Shown here: in pieces, positions 27,377-36,228 of the stretch | Numbering within the stretch: the first letter of the stretch is position 1 | How the letters are laid out: each line of letters opens with the position of its first letter | Assembly (NCBI GenBank): GCA_023436205.1 | Contig: JAEZKC010000107.1 | Span: forward strand, 1-64,000 | Direction of reading: 5' to 3' | DNA length: 64,000 bases | From: Fibrobacterota bacterium | GTDB lineage: Bacteria > Fibrobacterota > Chitinivibrionia > Chitinivibrionales > Chitinispirillaceae | Position numbers and translations under genes: made by a program | Notes under the pieces: model-generated | The model's input: only the letters and a program-made list of their open reading frames with translations | What the model was told of the DNA's origin: nothing | The model's database searches: none

Positions 27377-29368
27377 TCAATTCGGCATAATCATATCGAT
27401 ACGTTGTGCTCGGCCACGATATGGTGGCATTTTAAAACTGCCTACGGTGTTCCCTCCCTGCATAAGTCTCACAATGTAAAGACCTTTTGGAATATCAGAC
27501 AGATCACAGATTTGTGAGCAAGTAGCATTTGCGCTGCTTCTGATCGCAACAGATTTCATAATTTTCCCGTTCAGGTTTACAAGCTGCAAAACCGCCGATT
27601 CACTGGAATAAGATGCGAGATACACAGTCAGAGAAGTTCCTGCTCTATTGAAGATGATGGCAGGTCGAACGGTCCTTCTGAGTTGGTTGGTAACTGGCGT
27701 CGGGTCATAAAGCTTAACTGATACATTATCAATTGTAACAGCCGGGATAGCTGTACCTGCATTAAAAACCACACGACCATTAAAATCGTTCGACCCCATC
27801 ATGGTAAAAGTGAATTTAAATGTCTGTTTTGTGGTAGAAAGGGTGAACTGCTTGAGATCTTCAAGATAGCTTGTCCAGGGACTACCGGCCATTTGCACAT
27901 TAACATCCAAAGTCCTGGATGCCGATGCATAAGCATCAAATGCGACTTCATAGGTCTTACCGTTCTCAAGATATAACCCTTGCTGAAGCAGCTGGATATC
28001 ATGTGTTTTATCAGCCACACTCTGAATGGCTATCCTGTATTCACCATTAACAATACTTGCCGATGCAGTACCACTCCATACATTAAAGGCCCATTCTGTA
28101 GAGCCGGAGTTGAAATCGCCATTGAGCACTAGATTACCGTTTACAGGCATACGGGAGAACGCTGCTGTGATATTCATATTCGTATCCATAGTAATTGTGA
28201 GCGGATTCTGAGAACCACTAACTCCTGAACCACTCCATCCTACAAAAGCCCAGCCGGCCTGCGGTTGGGCAGTGAGACTGACAGATGCGCCCTTCTCATA
28301 GTTACTGCTGTTAGGATCGGATGCAACAGTGCCCTGCCCTATAGTATTGATAGAGAGATCAAAATTTGAGAAGTTTGTCCATGAATATTTAAGCCGATCT
28401 AATCCTGATTGATTGTTGATGGTTAGTTCAATAGTAGAACCGCTTCCGCTCTTTGTAGTCATACTGTACCAGTCGCCATCTCTAAGGCCGGGCCAGTAGA
28501 ATGTGCCCATATTCCAGTCATGTGCCTGCTGAGTCATTCCACGGTAGTATGCTACAAAATATGAACCAGCTGGCTGATTATAATCCTGATAATCATAATA
28601 GTTTCCATCTCTGGAACCTGGTTTCATTGGTGCACCGAATTCCGTTATGACTGTGCGGTCGGAATAATCTCCTACCTGCCCTCTAAGGTGGCCTGTCCAT
28701 TGTTGTTCGCTGGTAAAGTAACCGAAAAACGAATAATCATGCACTGCAAGAAGACAATCCTTGAACCTGGTATCACTTCCAATATCGGGTACATTCTGTG
28801 CTGCTCCAGTTCCGTCAAGGATTATCCTCCCATGTGGAACCGACGAATACCTTCTAATCCATTCAGCATACAACTCCCTTATTTCCTCTTTGCTATATGC
28901 CGCAGGCTCATTGAACACCTCGAAATAGCAGTTTTCGTTACTGCCATACTTATCGACCACTTTCTTCCACATGGCCCAAAATCCATCCATATTCGCTGGC
29001 CTTGCACCAAACGTATGGGACCAGTAGCACAGGATTACCTTTCCTTTGGCAAGAGCCACATCGATGGCACCAGTATAAGTATTCCAATAATTGGAGACAG
29101 TAGCTTCATTAATTGGCATCCGGACACTATTAGAGCCGATCTTTGATATGAACTGGCTAATAATTCTGTCAGCCACTATCGATGCTGAATTATAGGTATC
29201 AGCAGAGGTGAGACCGGAGAGATAAATGACACCTGGCTGGAAGTTATCTCTTTGATCGGCCCAGTTAACACCTCGGAATTCGTTTGTCGCGGCAAATACA
29301 TGTGACCAATTGACAGATATTGCCATCACAAACAGCATGATTAGCTTAAGATTCACATATCTATACAT
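27377..29368 (-). CDS. Secreted GH5 glycosidase with InlB-type repeat, CBM4_9-like module and unusual C-terminus
   Basis: A 663-residue protein. A signal peptide (about 1-26) precedes a GH5 barrel (about 28-330) with acid/base Glu154 (FEVFNEP) and nucleophile Glu243 (VITEFGAP). GH5 enzymes cleave beta-1,4-glucan, mannan or xylan backbones; the subfamily is not obvious, so the substrate stays open. A Listeria-Bacteroides repeat (about 345-412), a CBM4_9-like module (about 414-555) and a sorting-like module (LVNLNGKIMKS, then PKGLYIVRLMQGG) follow. Unlike all other tails in the window, about 17 extra residues follow the last strand (PPYRGRAQRIDMIMPN). GGAGGT precedes the ATG. It is the last gene of the minus-strand run starting at 39744, separated by 70 nt from the GH30 gene. 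Confidence 0.9.
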   Translation of the reverse strand: MYRYVNLKLIMLFVMAISVNWSHVFAATNEFRGVNWADQRDNFQPGVIYLSGLTSADTYNSASIVADRIISQFISKIGSNSVRMPINEATVSNYWNTYTGAIDVALAKGKVILCYWSHTFGARPANMDGFWAMWKKVVDKYGSNENCYFEVFNEPAAYSKEEIRELYAEWIRRYSSVPHGRIILDGTGAAQNVPDIGSDTRFKDCLLAVHDYSFFGYFTSEQQWTGHLRGQVGDYSDRTVITEFGAPMKPGSRDGNYYDYQDYNQPAGSYFVAYYRGMTQQAHDWNMGTFYWPGLRDGDWYSMTTKSGSGSTIELTINNQSGLDRLKYSWTNFSNFDLSINTIGQGTVASDPNSSNYEKGASVSLTAQPQAGWAFVGWSGSGVSGSQNPLTITMDTNMNITAAFSRMPVNGNLVLNGDFNSGSTEWAFNVWSGTASASIVNGEYRIAIQSVADKTHDIQLLQQGLYLENGKTYEVAFDAYASASRTLDVNVQMAGSPWTSYLEDLKQFTLSTTKQTFKFTFTMMGSNDFNGRVVFNAGTAIPAVTIDNVSVKLYDPTPVTNQLRRTVRPAIIFNRAGTSLTVYLASYSSESAVLQLVNLNGKIMKSVAIRSSANATCSQICDLSDIPKGLYIVRLMQGGNTVGSFKMPPYRGRAQRIDMIMPN

Positions 29369-29438
29369 ATGATGACCTCCATTAGTTCACCTTCGCCGGG
29401 AAATAAATAATAGCATTCATCAACACAGGATATCCGGC

Positions 29439-31682
29439 TCACTTGGAGATCAGCACTTCCGAGCTGTGATAGGTGCGCCCGTCTATCTCAAGCTTCACAA
29501 GATAAAAACCTTTAGGTACATCTCTTAGATTTATACTGCGGGAATATGTTTCACCCGCTCTTATGCCGAATCGCACATTTTTTATACTGTTACCCTTCAG
29601 GTCATACATTTTTAATGCCGCAGCCCCGCCCACCGGCACATTGAAATCTACCCTCAGCATCGATTTATGAATACCAATCGAAACGCCTGAGGTCCGAGGT
29701 AAAACTACCGAGGGACTAGCAGAATTCGTAGTTGCAGCTTTCACAGACACATTATCAATAAACAAGGCATCCGTCGACATCCCAGCATTAAAACCAAGGC
29801 GGCCGTTTACATCGGTAGGATGATTCATAGTGAACGTAAAGGCATACGTTTTCTTTTCAGTGGTAAGCTCAAATTGCTCAACTTCTGCAAGATAGCTGGT
29901 CCATGGACTATTAGCCATCTCAACATTCACTTCCAGCATACGGTTTGCTGCTGCATACGCATCAAATGTCACCTGATAGGTTTTCCCGTTTTCCAGAAAA
30001 ATGCCAGGTTGCACAAGCTGAATATCGTAATTGTTAGTTCCGATGCTGCCGATTAACAGACCGTAAACCCCATTGTTCACGCTTCCGGTGGCATCGCCAT
30101 CCCAGATATTTAAAGTCCAATCTGATGTTCCGGAAGAGAAGCCACCGTTAAGCACCAGATTGCCTTCAGCATCCGGGTTACGGAAGAAATATGCAGTAAG
30201 AGATTTTTCCATATCCATGACGACAGTGATAGGATTCGTATTACCGCTGCCATCCAAGCCAGTCCAGCGGTAAAAAGACCATCCGGCCTGAGGCTGTGCA
30301 GTCAGTGACACCATTGCATTTTCCTCAAAACTCAATGCATCAGGAGAACGGCTCACGGTCCCATCCCCTAAGGTCTGCACTGTAAGCCGATACATGGTGC
30401 GGTAATTTCCCACAAATGAAATTACACTTCTCGCCGGCAGTGTATAGGAAAAGCTTGTACCTGCGTTAACTGCCGCTCGAGCGGTCAGTTTGACATTATC
30501 AGATGTTTCCCATGGAATGAATGATGAAACTGAAAGGCCATCAAGAACAAAACGTTGCTCTACCGGATTTGCATTTTCATTGATCGCAACAATGGTCATC
30601 TGCCCCAATGAATCATTTCGGTAAGCTGTAACAAGCACGCCGGTAGAAGGATTGGAAGTTGCACTTACGCGAAAGGATCCAGGTCTGACAAAACGGCTGT
30701 AGTTTCCCATCACATATCCACGCTGAATAACTTTACCACGCATGACAAGCCCATTTGAAGCGGTTCCATTTACGCCATCTGCAGGAATAATCCACCATGT
30801 GTGGTAAGCGCTTACCGGGCCATTGACAATCTGCCCATGCATTTGCTTGGCAATTGCAATCCCCGGCACCATCGACTCATCACCTGCAAACTGATCGAAT
30901 CCGTATTCAGTCTGCCAGAGCTCTTTACCCTTCTCCTTGATTAGATTATATGGGAAATTGGGAGACCGAGGCTCATCTCCGTAAGAATGCGTCGCTATTA
31001 CATCGCAATACTTCAGTGCAGTTGCATTGTTCAGGATCGCATCGCCGTATGGCTTTAATGAACCCCAGTTAATCACTTCAGGAGCAATTATGCGTGTTTC
31101 AAGGCCAGCTTTCTCAAGAGATGGGCCTAAATAATCTGCAATAAAGGTAACAATCTGCTGGGGCGTATATCTGCATGATTCGTAAGTCGCGGTCCAATTG
31201 GGCTCATTCTGAACGGAAATCCACTTGAGATTTACACCCTGATTTTTCAGATTTTTCACGTAATTGACAAGTTGATCGGCCCAGTCCTGGTAATGCTCTG
31301 GAAGGAGACTTCCACCATTATTGACGTTATTGTTGTCTTTAAATTGAGCAGGAGGTGACCACGGCGATGCCCAGATGGAAGCACCCAAAGCTTGAGCTTT
31401 TTTAGCAATGTTAATTTCCCCGGCACCGGTGGTTGCATTGGGAGCTATTCTCATTCTCATGAGAGTCAAACCACATCCATCTGTAGGTGAAAAGAGCCTG
31501 TTTATTAAAGAATCCGCAAGTCCTCCAGCCCAGGCGGTAGATCCCCCAAACCCTGTCATTCGCTGCTGAAGATTATCGGTCTCAATGCTGCAATCCCCCG
31601 CATAAGAAGTAGATACCTGACCTGCATAAAAAAACAGCCCTAAAGCAATAACAATGGTTTTCACTACTGATCGGGACAACAT
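29439..31682 (-). CDS. Secreted GH30 (subfamily 8-like) glucuronoxylanase with InlB-type repeat, CBM4_9-like module and sorting tail
   Basis: The start at 31682 follows AAGGGAGT and gives a normal signal peptide (about 1-28); an ATG 16 codons upstream is less likely. Of 747 residues, about 30-430 are the GH30 barrel plus side beta domain, opening with QRMTGFGGSTAW and carrying acid/base Glu160 (ISVQNEPNW) and nucleophile Glu259 (LWQTEYG). The pattern matches the GH30_8 xylanases that cut glucuronoxylan next to a methylglucuronic acid branch. A Listeria-Bacteroides repeat (about 435-505), a CBM4_9-like module (about 510-650) and a type A tail (NVPVGGAAALKMYDLKG, then PKGFYLVKLE) follow. It starts 72 nt after the GH141-like gene stop. 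Confidence 0.92.
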   Translation of the reverse strand: MLSRSVVKTIVIALGLFFYAGQVSTSYAGDCSIETDNLQQRMTGFGGSTAWAGGLADSLINRLFSPTDGCGLTLMRMRIAPNATTGAGEINIAKKAQALGASIWASPWSPPAQFKDNNNVNNGGSLLPEHYQDWADQLVNYVKNLKNQGVNLKWISVQNEPNWTATYESCRYTPQQIVTFIADYLGPSLEKAGLETRIIAPEVINWGSLKPYGDAILNNATALKYCDVIATHSYGDEPRSPNFPYNLIKEKGKELWQTEYGFDQFAGDESMVPGIAIAKQMHGQIVNGPVSAYHTWWIIPADGVNGTASNGLVMRGKVIQRGYVMGNYSRFVRPGSFRVSATSNPSTGVLVTAYRNDSLGQMTIVAINENANPVEQRFVLDGLSVSSFIPWETSDNVKLTARAAVNAGTSFSYTLPARSVISFVGNYRTMYRLTVQTLGDGTVSRSPDALSFEENAMVSLTAQPQAGWSFYRWTGLDGSGNTNPITVVMDMEKSLTAYFFRNPDAEGNLVLNGGFSSGTSDWTLNIWDGDATGSVNNGVYGLLIGSIGTNNYDIQLVQPGIFLENGKTYQVTFDAYAAANRMLEVNVEMANSPWTSYLAEVEQFELTTEKKTYAFTFTMNHPTDVNGRLGFNAGMSTDALFIDNVSVKAATTNSASPSVVLPRTSGVSIGIHKSMLRVDFNVPVGGAAALKMYDLKGNSIKNVRFGIRAGETYSRSINLRDVPKGFYLVKLEIDGRTYHSSEVLISK

Positions 31683-31754
31683 GATTACTCCCTTGAAGAA
31701 TCGTTTAACACTATTGTATTCACTATACATCTGACAACCGGATGCACCCGCGGC

Positions 31755-34631
31755 TTAGTACCTCACAATCATCCTTTTAACCTTCCCGCTACCGTGTTTT
31801 ATGGAAAGCAAGTAGAAACCTTTAGCACTGAGGGGAATCTTAAGCGTGCGGGATGAACTTGCAACCCTGTCTACCAATTGTCCATTGAGCATGAAAATGG
31901 AAACTTCATACTCTGCTTTCTCTCCTGACGCACTGATTACAATGTTTCTGCCCACCGTCCTGGCAGTAAAATTTGTCGTTTGCAATTTATTTTTGTTTGG
32001 TGTGACATCAGTCATACCGCTCAAGAACTCAAACCAGTTTACATTAAAAAGGTACCCTTCACCTCCTACAAACGAGAGACAGATATCCTGTTTTCCTGAA
32101 ACCGGACTGATACTGGTTCTAACGGTGGACCAGGTCTGCCACCCTCCCGTACTTGCGACATCACAGGTTCCCAGCAAGGGACCGTTGACATCACCGACTC
32201 TGATCTCAATCTGCCCGCCGCTGCCCCCGCTGGCTACACGCGCTTCCACTACAGAGTAACCTTTGGTGCCAAGATCAATACCTTTATATATGACGTGATC
32301 TCCATTACTGATATACCCGATATTCTGCCCTCCATCAGAACAGTTTTCAACTTGAACCCCTGATGACTTGCTGCTGAAATTTTCCGCTTCGATAGTTGAT
32401 AAAGAGCCGCTGACACGAAGCAGTGCAACCGTTTCACTTGATTTCAAACCATGAGAATCTACAATAAACAATTTGTATGTTCCGTTTCTTGATGGAACGG
32501 AAATGGATGTTGCAGTTCCATCTGCTTTAGTCATGGAGGGCCCTTCAGCGAAGATTGTCGTTCCGGCCGGCGCAAACCAGACAGTCGCGGATGTATCACC
32601 GCTGCTGCGGATTTTCAAAACAGTTCCAGCTGTTGCTGCACAACTTGCGGGAAACACATAATCTTGTAATGGAATAAGACCGGCAGGTATAATGCTTCTA
32701 AATGCATCCTGAACCCCTGAATTCAAACAGGTTGTGTACTGATTGACCGGCCATACGGCATCAGCCACGACAATTGGAGGATCAATGGTGCTGTTGGGTG
32801 GATTGATACCCATTTTATTCACAGTAGCATATGTTCTAAGAATTGTCAGATGATGTTTTCCTCCGAAGTCCTCGCAGTTTATGGTGTATTTAACTCCCGG
32901 ATCGATATCAAGCACATTATCATTCTGGATCACATAAGCAGTACCCTCATCATTATGCAAGCCGTAGGTTGGCCCGGATGTTGCCGCTGGAATACCACGA
33001 ACATAATTATTATTTATATAGGTGCCGGGATTCTGCCCTATCGTGTAAATTCCACCACTATCGTGTAATCTTCGTAAAGTATTAATAATTCTGTTATTGC
33101 TTACTGTATTGTTTTTGGCTGTAGTTGAGTTGAGAAAATTGCACCACCCCCAGCCTAAGTGAATTCCATTGTAGGCTGTATTTTGGACATGGTTATAGGT
33201 TATCTCCAAGCCCTCCACAAAGTATGCGGTTATAGCAGCACACCCCCCAAAACCCGGTGCTGTGCTTATATCAAAAAGCACATTGTTGTTGATTTTGTTA
33301 TTTTTGCAAATTGCTTCAACACTTGGAGGAAACCTCGCATGCGTCCCCCCATCTCCAATATAAACGTGCTGCGGATGACCAACTGTAATACCACTTGAAG
33401 TAATATCTGTAATAAAGTTGCCGATAATATTGCAATTGGAAACATCGTTACTCATATTAATACCATCACTGCCACTGTGCTTGAGAGTATTTCCAATAAA
33501 TTCCAGTGATTTGGCATGGTTTACGGTTACCATACCTGGGTGTACATCAAGAATATCATATTTTGTATCATGCCAGTTATTAGGTCCATAAGCAATGAAA
33601 GCATTAGCACCCTGACAGGTTGTTTTTCCGTATGACCCTCCCACATTAACCAGATTATAATCTGTATTGGCAAAGGTAATTCCCTCAAATGTAATGTTCT
33701 CAACCCTACTTGTAGGTGATGTTCCCGCAATTTCAATGAGCTTCTCGATTATTGGGGCCTGGACATCGGCAGTGGCCATGTTTTCACCGGGACGAATGTA
33801 ATAGTAGAGGGTTTTTGCAGATTTATCAAAATAGAACTGCCCAGGAGTATCCAGAAATTCAAATGCATTATAGATGGTATGTGTTCCGGATGTCGAGAAG
33901 GCCGCACCCCACCCCGGGGTCTGGGCTATTGCTCCGTATGGCTGCTGCAGCAATAATGCTCGAAAGTTATCGGAAGTAGTGATGACATCTCTTACGCAAA
34001 CGATATTCTCGTTCCATGTTGTACCATTCACGATCTCAAGATCATCCCTGTTTTTGCCAATCAGCGGAACATCGGAAGTGGAGTATTTTACTCCGTCGCT
34101 TTTACTTCCGCTATTCCAGGCCCAGCTTGCCTGTCCTGCACTGACGGAATAGGTCCCCTGCCCTCCTCTGGCAGTCACTCGTTTACTGGTCATCTGAGCT
34201 CTTTTGTCATTTACAAAAAGGTATCTTAGCTTTGATGAACGGTTAAGAGTTGCTTTGTAAATATTCCCCTGATGCTGGGTCCATCCAGTAACTTTTATGC
34301 CACCGCTTAAAACCGGTGTTTCACCAGGATAAGCGCGGTAATAAATCTTATAACCGTTTTTTCCTGAATCTTGAGGTCTGAAAATTACAGTGCTGGATAA
34401 GCTATAGGTACCACCTCTGAGATAAACAATGATATCTCCGGACATACTGCTGTTTATTTTTGCAACTGCATCGCGGGCAGCAACTAGCGATTGAAAAGGT
34501 GCACTTTCAGATCCCGAATTATTGTCCGAACCAGCGGGAGAAACATAAAACACAGCTTGCGTGCCGGCTTCAGATGTAAATGACAATAAAAATACTGTAA
34601 CAAATAGTAGAGCGTTGATTGGTTTCTTCAT
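31755..34631 (-). CDS. Secreted right-handed beta-helix glycosidase (GH141-like) with CBM6 and sorting tail
   Basis: Starting at 34631 gives a clear signal peptide (about 1-22) and removes a 31-nt overlap with the upstream gene; the ribosome site (CGGA) is weak. Of 958 residues, about 25-640 form a parallel beta-helix that begins with FYVSPAGSDNNSGSESAPF, VYLRGGTYSLS and YRAYPGETPVLSGG, as in GH141 and related pectate-lyase-fold enzymes (known activities: xylanase, and alpha-fucosidase on pectin). Repeats rich in NNN/NNK turns follow. A CBM6 (about 743-867, TIEAENF to VNWFEF) and a sorting tail (about 885-958) complete it. The family is an inference from the opening motifs; GH120 or a polysaccharide lyase are alternatives. 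It lies inside the minus-strand xylan operon. Confidence 0.85.
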   Translation of the reverse strand: MKKPINALLFVTVFLLSFTSEAGTQAVFYVSPAGSDNNSGSESAPFQSLVAARDAVAKINSSMSGDIIVYLRGGTYSLSSTVIFRPQDSGKNGYKIYYRAYPGETPVLSGGIKVTGWTQHQGNIYKATLNRSSKLRYLFVNDKRAQMTSKRVTARGGQGTYSVSAGQASWAWNSGSKSDGVKYSTSDVPLIGKNRDDLEIVNGTTWNENIVCVRDVITTSDNFRALLLQQPYGAIAQTPGWGAAFSTSGTHTIYNAFEFLDTPGQFYFDKSAKTLYYYIRPGENMATADVQAPIIEKLIEIAGTSPTSRVENITFEGITFANTDYNLVNVGGSYGKTTCQGANAFIAYGPNNWHDTKYDILDVHPGMVTVNHAKSLEFIGNTLKHSGSDGINMSNDVSNCNIIGNFITDITSSGITVGHPQHVYIGDGGTHARFPPSVEAICKNNKINNNVLFDISTAPGFGGCAAITAYFVEGLEITYNHVQNTAYNGIHLGWGWCNFLNSTTAKNNTVSNNRIINTLRRLHDSGGIYTIGQNPGTYINNNYVRGIPAATSGPTYGLHNDEGTAYVIQNDNVLDIDPGVKYTINCEDFGGKHHLTILRTYATVNKMGINPPNSTIDPPIVVADAVWPVNQYTTCLNSGVQDAFRSIIPAGLIPLQDYVFPASCAATAGTVLKIRSSGDTSATVWFAPAGTTIFAEGPSMTKADGTATSISVPSRNGTYKLFIVDSHGLKSSETVALLRVSGSLSTIEAENFSSKSSGVQVENCSDGGQNIGYISNGDHVIYKGIDLGTKGYSVVEARVASGGSGGQIEIRVGDVNGPLLGTCDVASTGGWQTWSTVRTSISPVSGKQDICLSFVGGEGYLFNVNWFEFLSGMTDVTPNKNKLQTTNFTARTVGRNIVISASGEKAEYEVSIFMLNGQLVDRVASSSRTLKIPLSAKGFYLLSIKHGSGKVKRMIVRY

Positions 34632-34648
34632 AATTTGTCCGATCTTTA

Positions 34649-36088
34649 TTATGGTATGTTGGCTGATTTTACTTCCCAATTGAAATCTGTGCAGTATCTA
34701 CATCCGGATCCAACAAGATACCCCTTTCCAGTCGTTCCAATATCACCTTTAAGCCACCAGTTTAACCAGGCGAGGTTAATTTTGGTAAAATCTCCACCAT
34801 ACGGGCTCCATAAATCTCCCCCGTGTCCGAAATTTTTGTTGCTGAAGAACATTATGGGATGACCAAGGGAGGCAATTCCGTTATAATCTCGAAGTCCATT
34901 GTTATAAGCTCCAGTGGCATCTTTATTTCCTTCGAGAATCAGCACTGGTGTGTGCACTGAGTTCCATAAAGACCAGTTATCACCAAACGATCCGCTGCTT
35001 GAAAGTCCCCAGGTCGTCATACGAGGGTCATGAGCTGTACCCATGGCTAGCATCCCACCACACGAAAAACCATTGGAAGCAATTTTTGACGTGTCCAAAC
35101 TTTGGTAATATGGACTACAGGGTTTTCGGTTCTGAGCGATTGCCCATGATATGTATTTCAGAAGTACATCTGAAAGTACCATTGGACGTGATCCAGACCC
35201 ATTAGGTGTACCGTCCGCGATTACAAAATATCCGTGAGAGGCTATTTCTGCCATGGATGCCGAGTTGCCGGTTCCATCTCTTGAACAGGCTCCATTACCC
35301 CAGGTGAAAATGGGATATTTTTTCCCTGGCCCGATATCAGTAGGTCTGTAGATTGTTCCCTCATTAATTCCAGGTTCAGAATTAGTTTCAACTGTAACCC
35401 TGTGTGGTCCGCTAACCGATAGATTTATATTGACACTTCGAGAAGGAGTACACGATTCGTTATTTTGGGTTTCGAGGACGATATTTATCGTTTCCTTAAA
35501 AGAATTGACGGGTACACTTTTGGTCTTATACCCTAAAGCTGAGACTTGTAAGGAATCCATAACTGCTTGGAGCATTGAGGATGTTGATTTGCTCGGAGAA
35601 TATATAGAGGAGGTCACAACATTTGTAAATCCATTCGATAAAGATGTCAAGCGAAATGTTTCACATTGTTTATCAATGGCGATCCGAACCAGAAACATAT
35701 TTGGAGCAGAAGCCACATTACTGACTTTGAACTGATAATCACCTGCTGACAATTTGTTGTCATACATCTTATATAGAAGTTTTCCATTCATATTGAAAAA
35801 TTCAACAGTTATCTGAGATGATTGCAGTAAATTCAAATGTATGGTATTATTTATGAAACGAATTTCATGTTGAAGTGTATGAACACTCATATTGTTTACA
35901 GGGGTAGTTTTAGAAATAAGAGAGTAGGTCCCCGAAGTATCAGTTGTATCTGCGATTTGCTCAGACTTCATTTTTACGATTGCACCAAAGATTGCTTTTC
36001 CGTTCTGATCAGTGATTTTTCCATTTATTTCGATATCTTGCGCCTGCAAACTTATGGCGAGTAAAAGGATAAAAGCCCACCTTACCAT
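34649..36088 (-). CDS. Secreted alpha/beta-hydrolase (esterase-like) with internal sorting-like module
   Basis: A 479-residue protein with a signal peptide (about 1-17). Residues 18-60 start a carboxypeptidase-regulatory-like beta domain (INGKITDQNGKAIFGAIV). About 66-150 look like a type A sorting-like module (QITVEFFNMNGKLLYKMYDN, then FLVRIAIDKQCETF), and about 175-206 complete the regulatory-like domain. The catalytic domain (about 215-479) has nucleophile Ser342 in GFSCGG, probable acid Asp390 (LEGNKDATG) and His422 (FGHGG). It resembles dienelactone-hydrolase or cutinase-like esterases, so deacylation of xylan side groups is plausible but unproved. The module order is odd: the sorting-like part precedes the enzyme and no tail follows. 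AAGG precedes the ATG. Confidence 0.82.
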   Translation of the reverse strand: MVRWAFILLLAISLQAQDIEINGKITDQNGKAIFGAIVKMKSEQIADTTDTSGTYSLISKTTPVNNMSVHTLQHEIRFINNTIHLNLLQSSQITVEFFNMNGKLLYKMYDNKLSAGDYQFKVSNVASAPNMFLVRIAIDKQCETFRLTSLSNGFTNVVTSSIYSPSKSTSSMLQAVMDSLQVSALGYKTKSVPVNSFKETINIVLETQNNESCTPSRSVNINLSVSGPHRVTVETNSEPGINEGTIYRPTDIGPGKKYPIFTWGNGACSRDGTGNSASMAEIASHGYFVIADGTPNGSGSRPMVLSDVLLKYISWAIAQNRKPCSPYYQSLDTSKIASNGFSCGGMLAMGTAHDPRMTTWGLSSSGSFGDNWSLWNSVHTPVLILEGNKDATGAYNNGLRDYNGIASLGHPIMFFSNKNFGHGGDLWSPYGGDFTKINLAWLNWWLKGDIGTTGKGYLVGSGCRYCTDFNWEVKSANIP

Positions 36089-36164
36089 TTTAAGCCTTCT
36101 TTCATTTTAAAGGTATTACTTTTTTAAAAAGAATTTTAGATCTGCAGCTGACATAAACCTGAAA

Positions 36165-36184
36165 TAATTACCTGTAGGTAATTA
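36165..36184. promoter_or_regulatory. Perfect palindrome in the 140-nt gap of the xylan operon
   Basis: TAATTACC-TGTA-GGTAATTA is a perfect 8-bp inverted repeat in the gap between the GH44 gene and the hydrolase gene. It may attenuate transcription or be a protein site; it has no T-run and differs from the GTTGAA palindromes. Confidence 0.4.
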
Positions 36185-36228
36185 AAAAGATTATGGTGAT
36201 AGTGTGCCTTGAACTAGAACTTTGTTTA

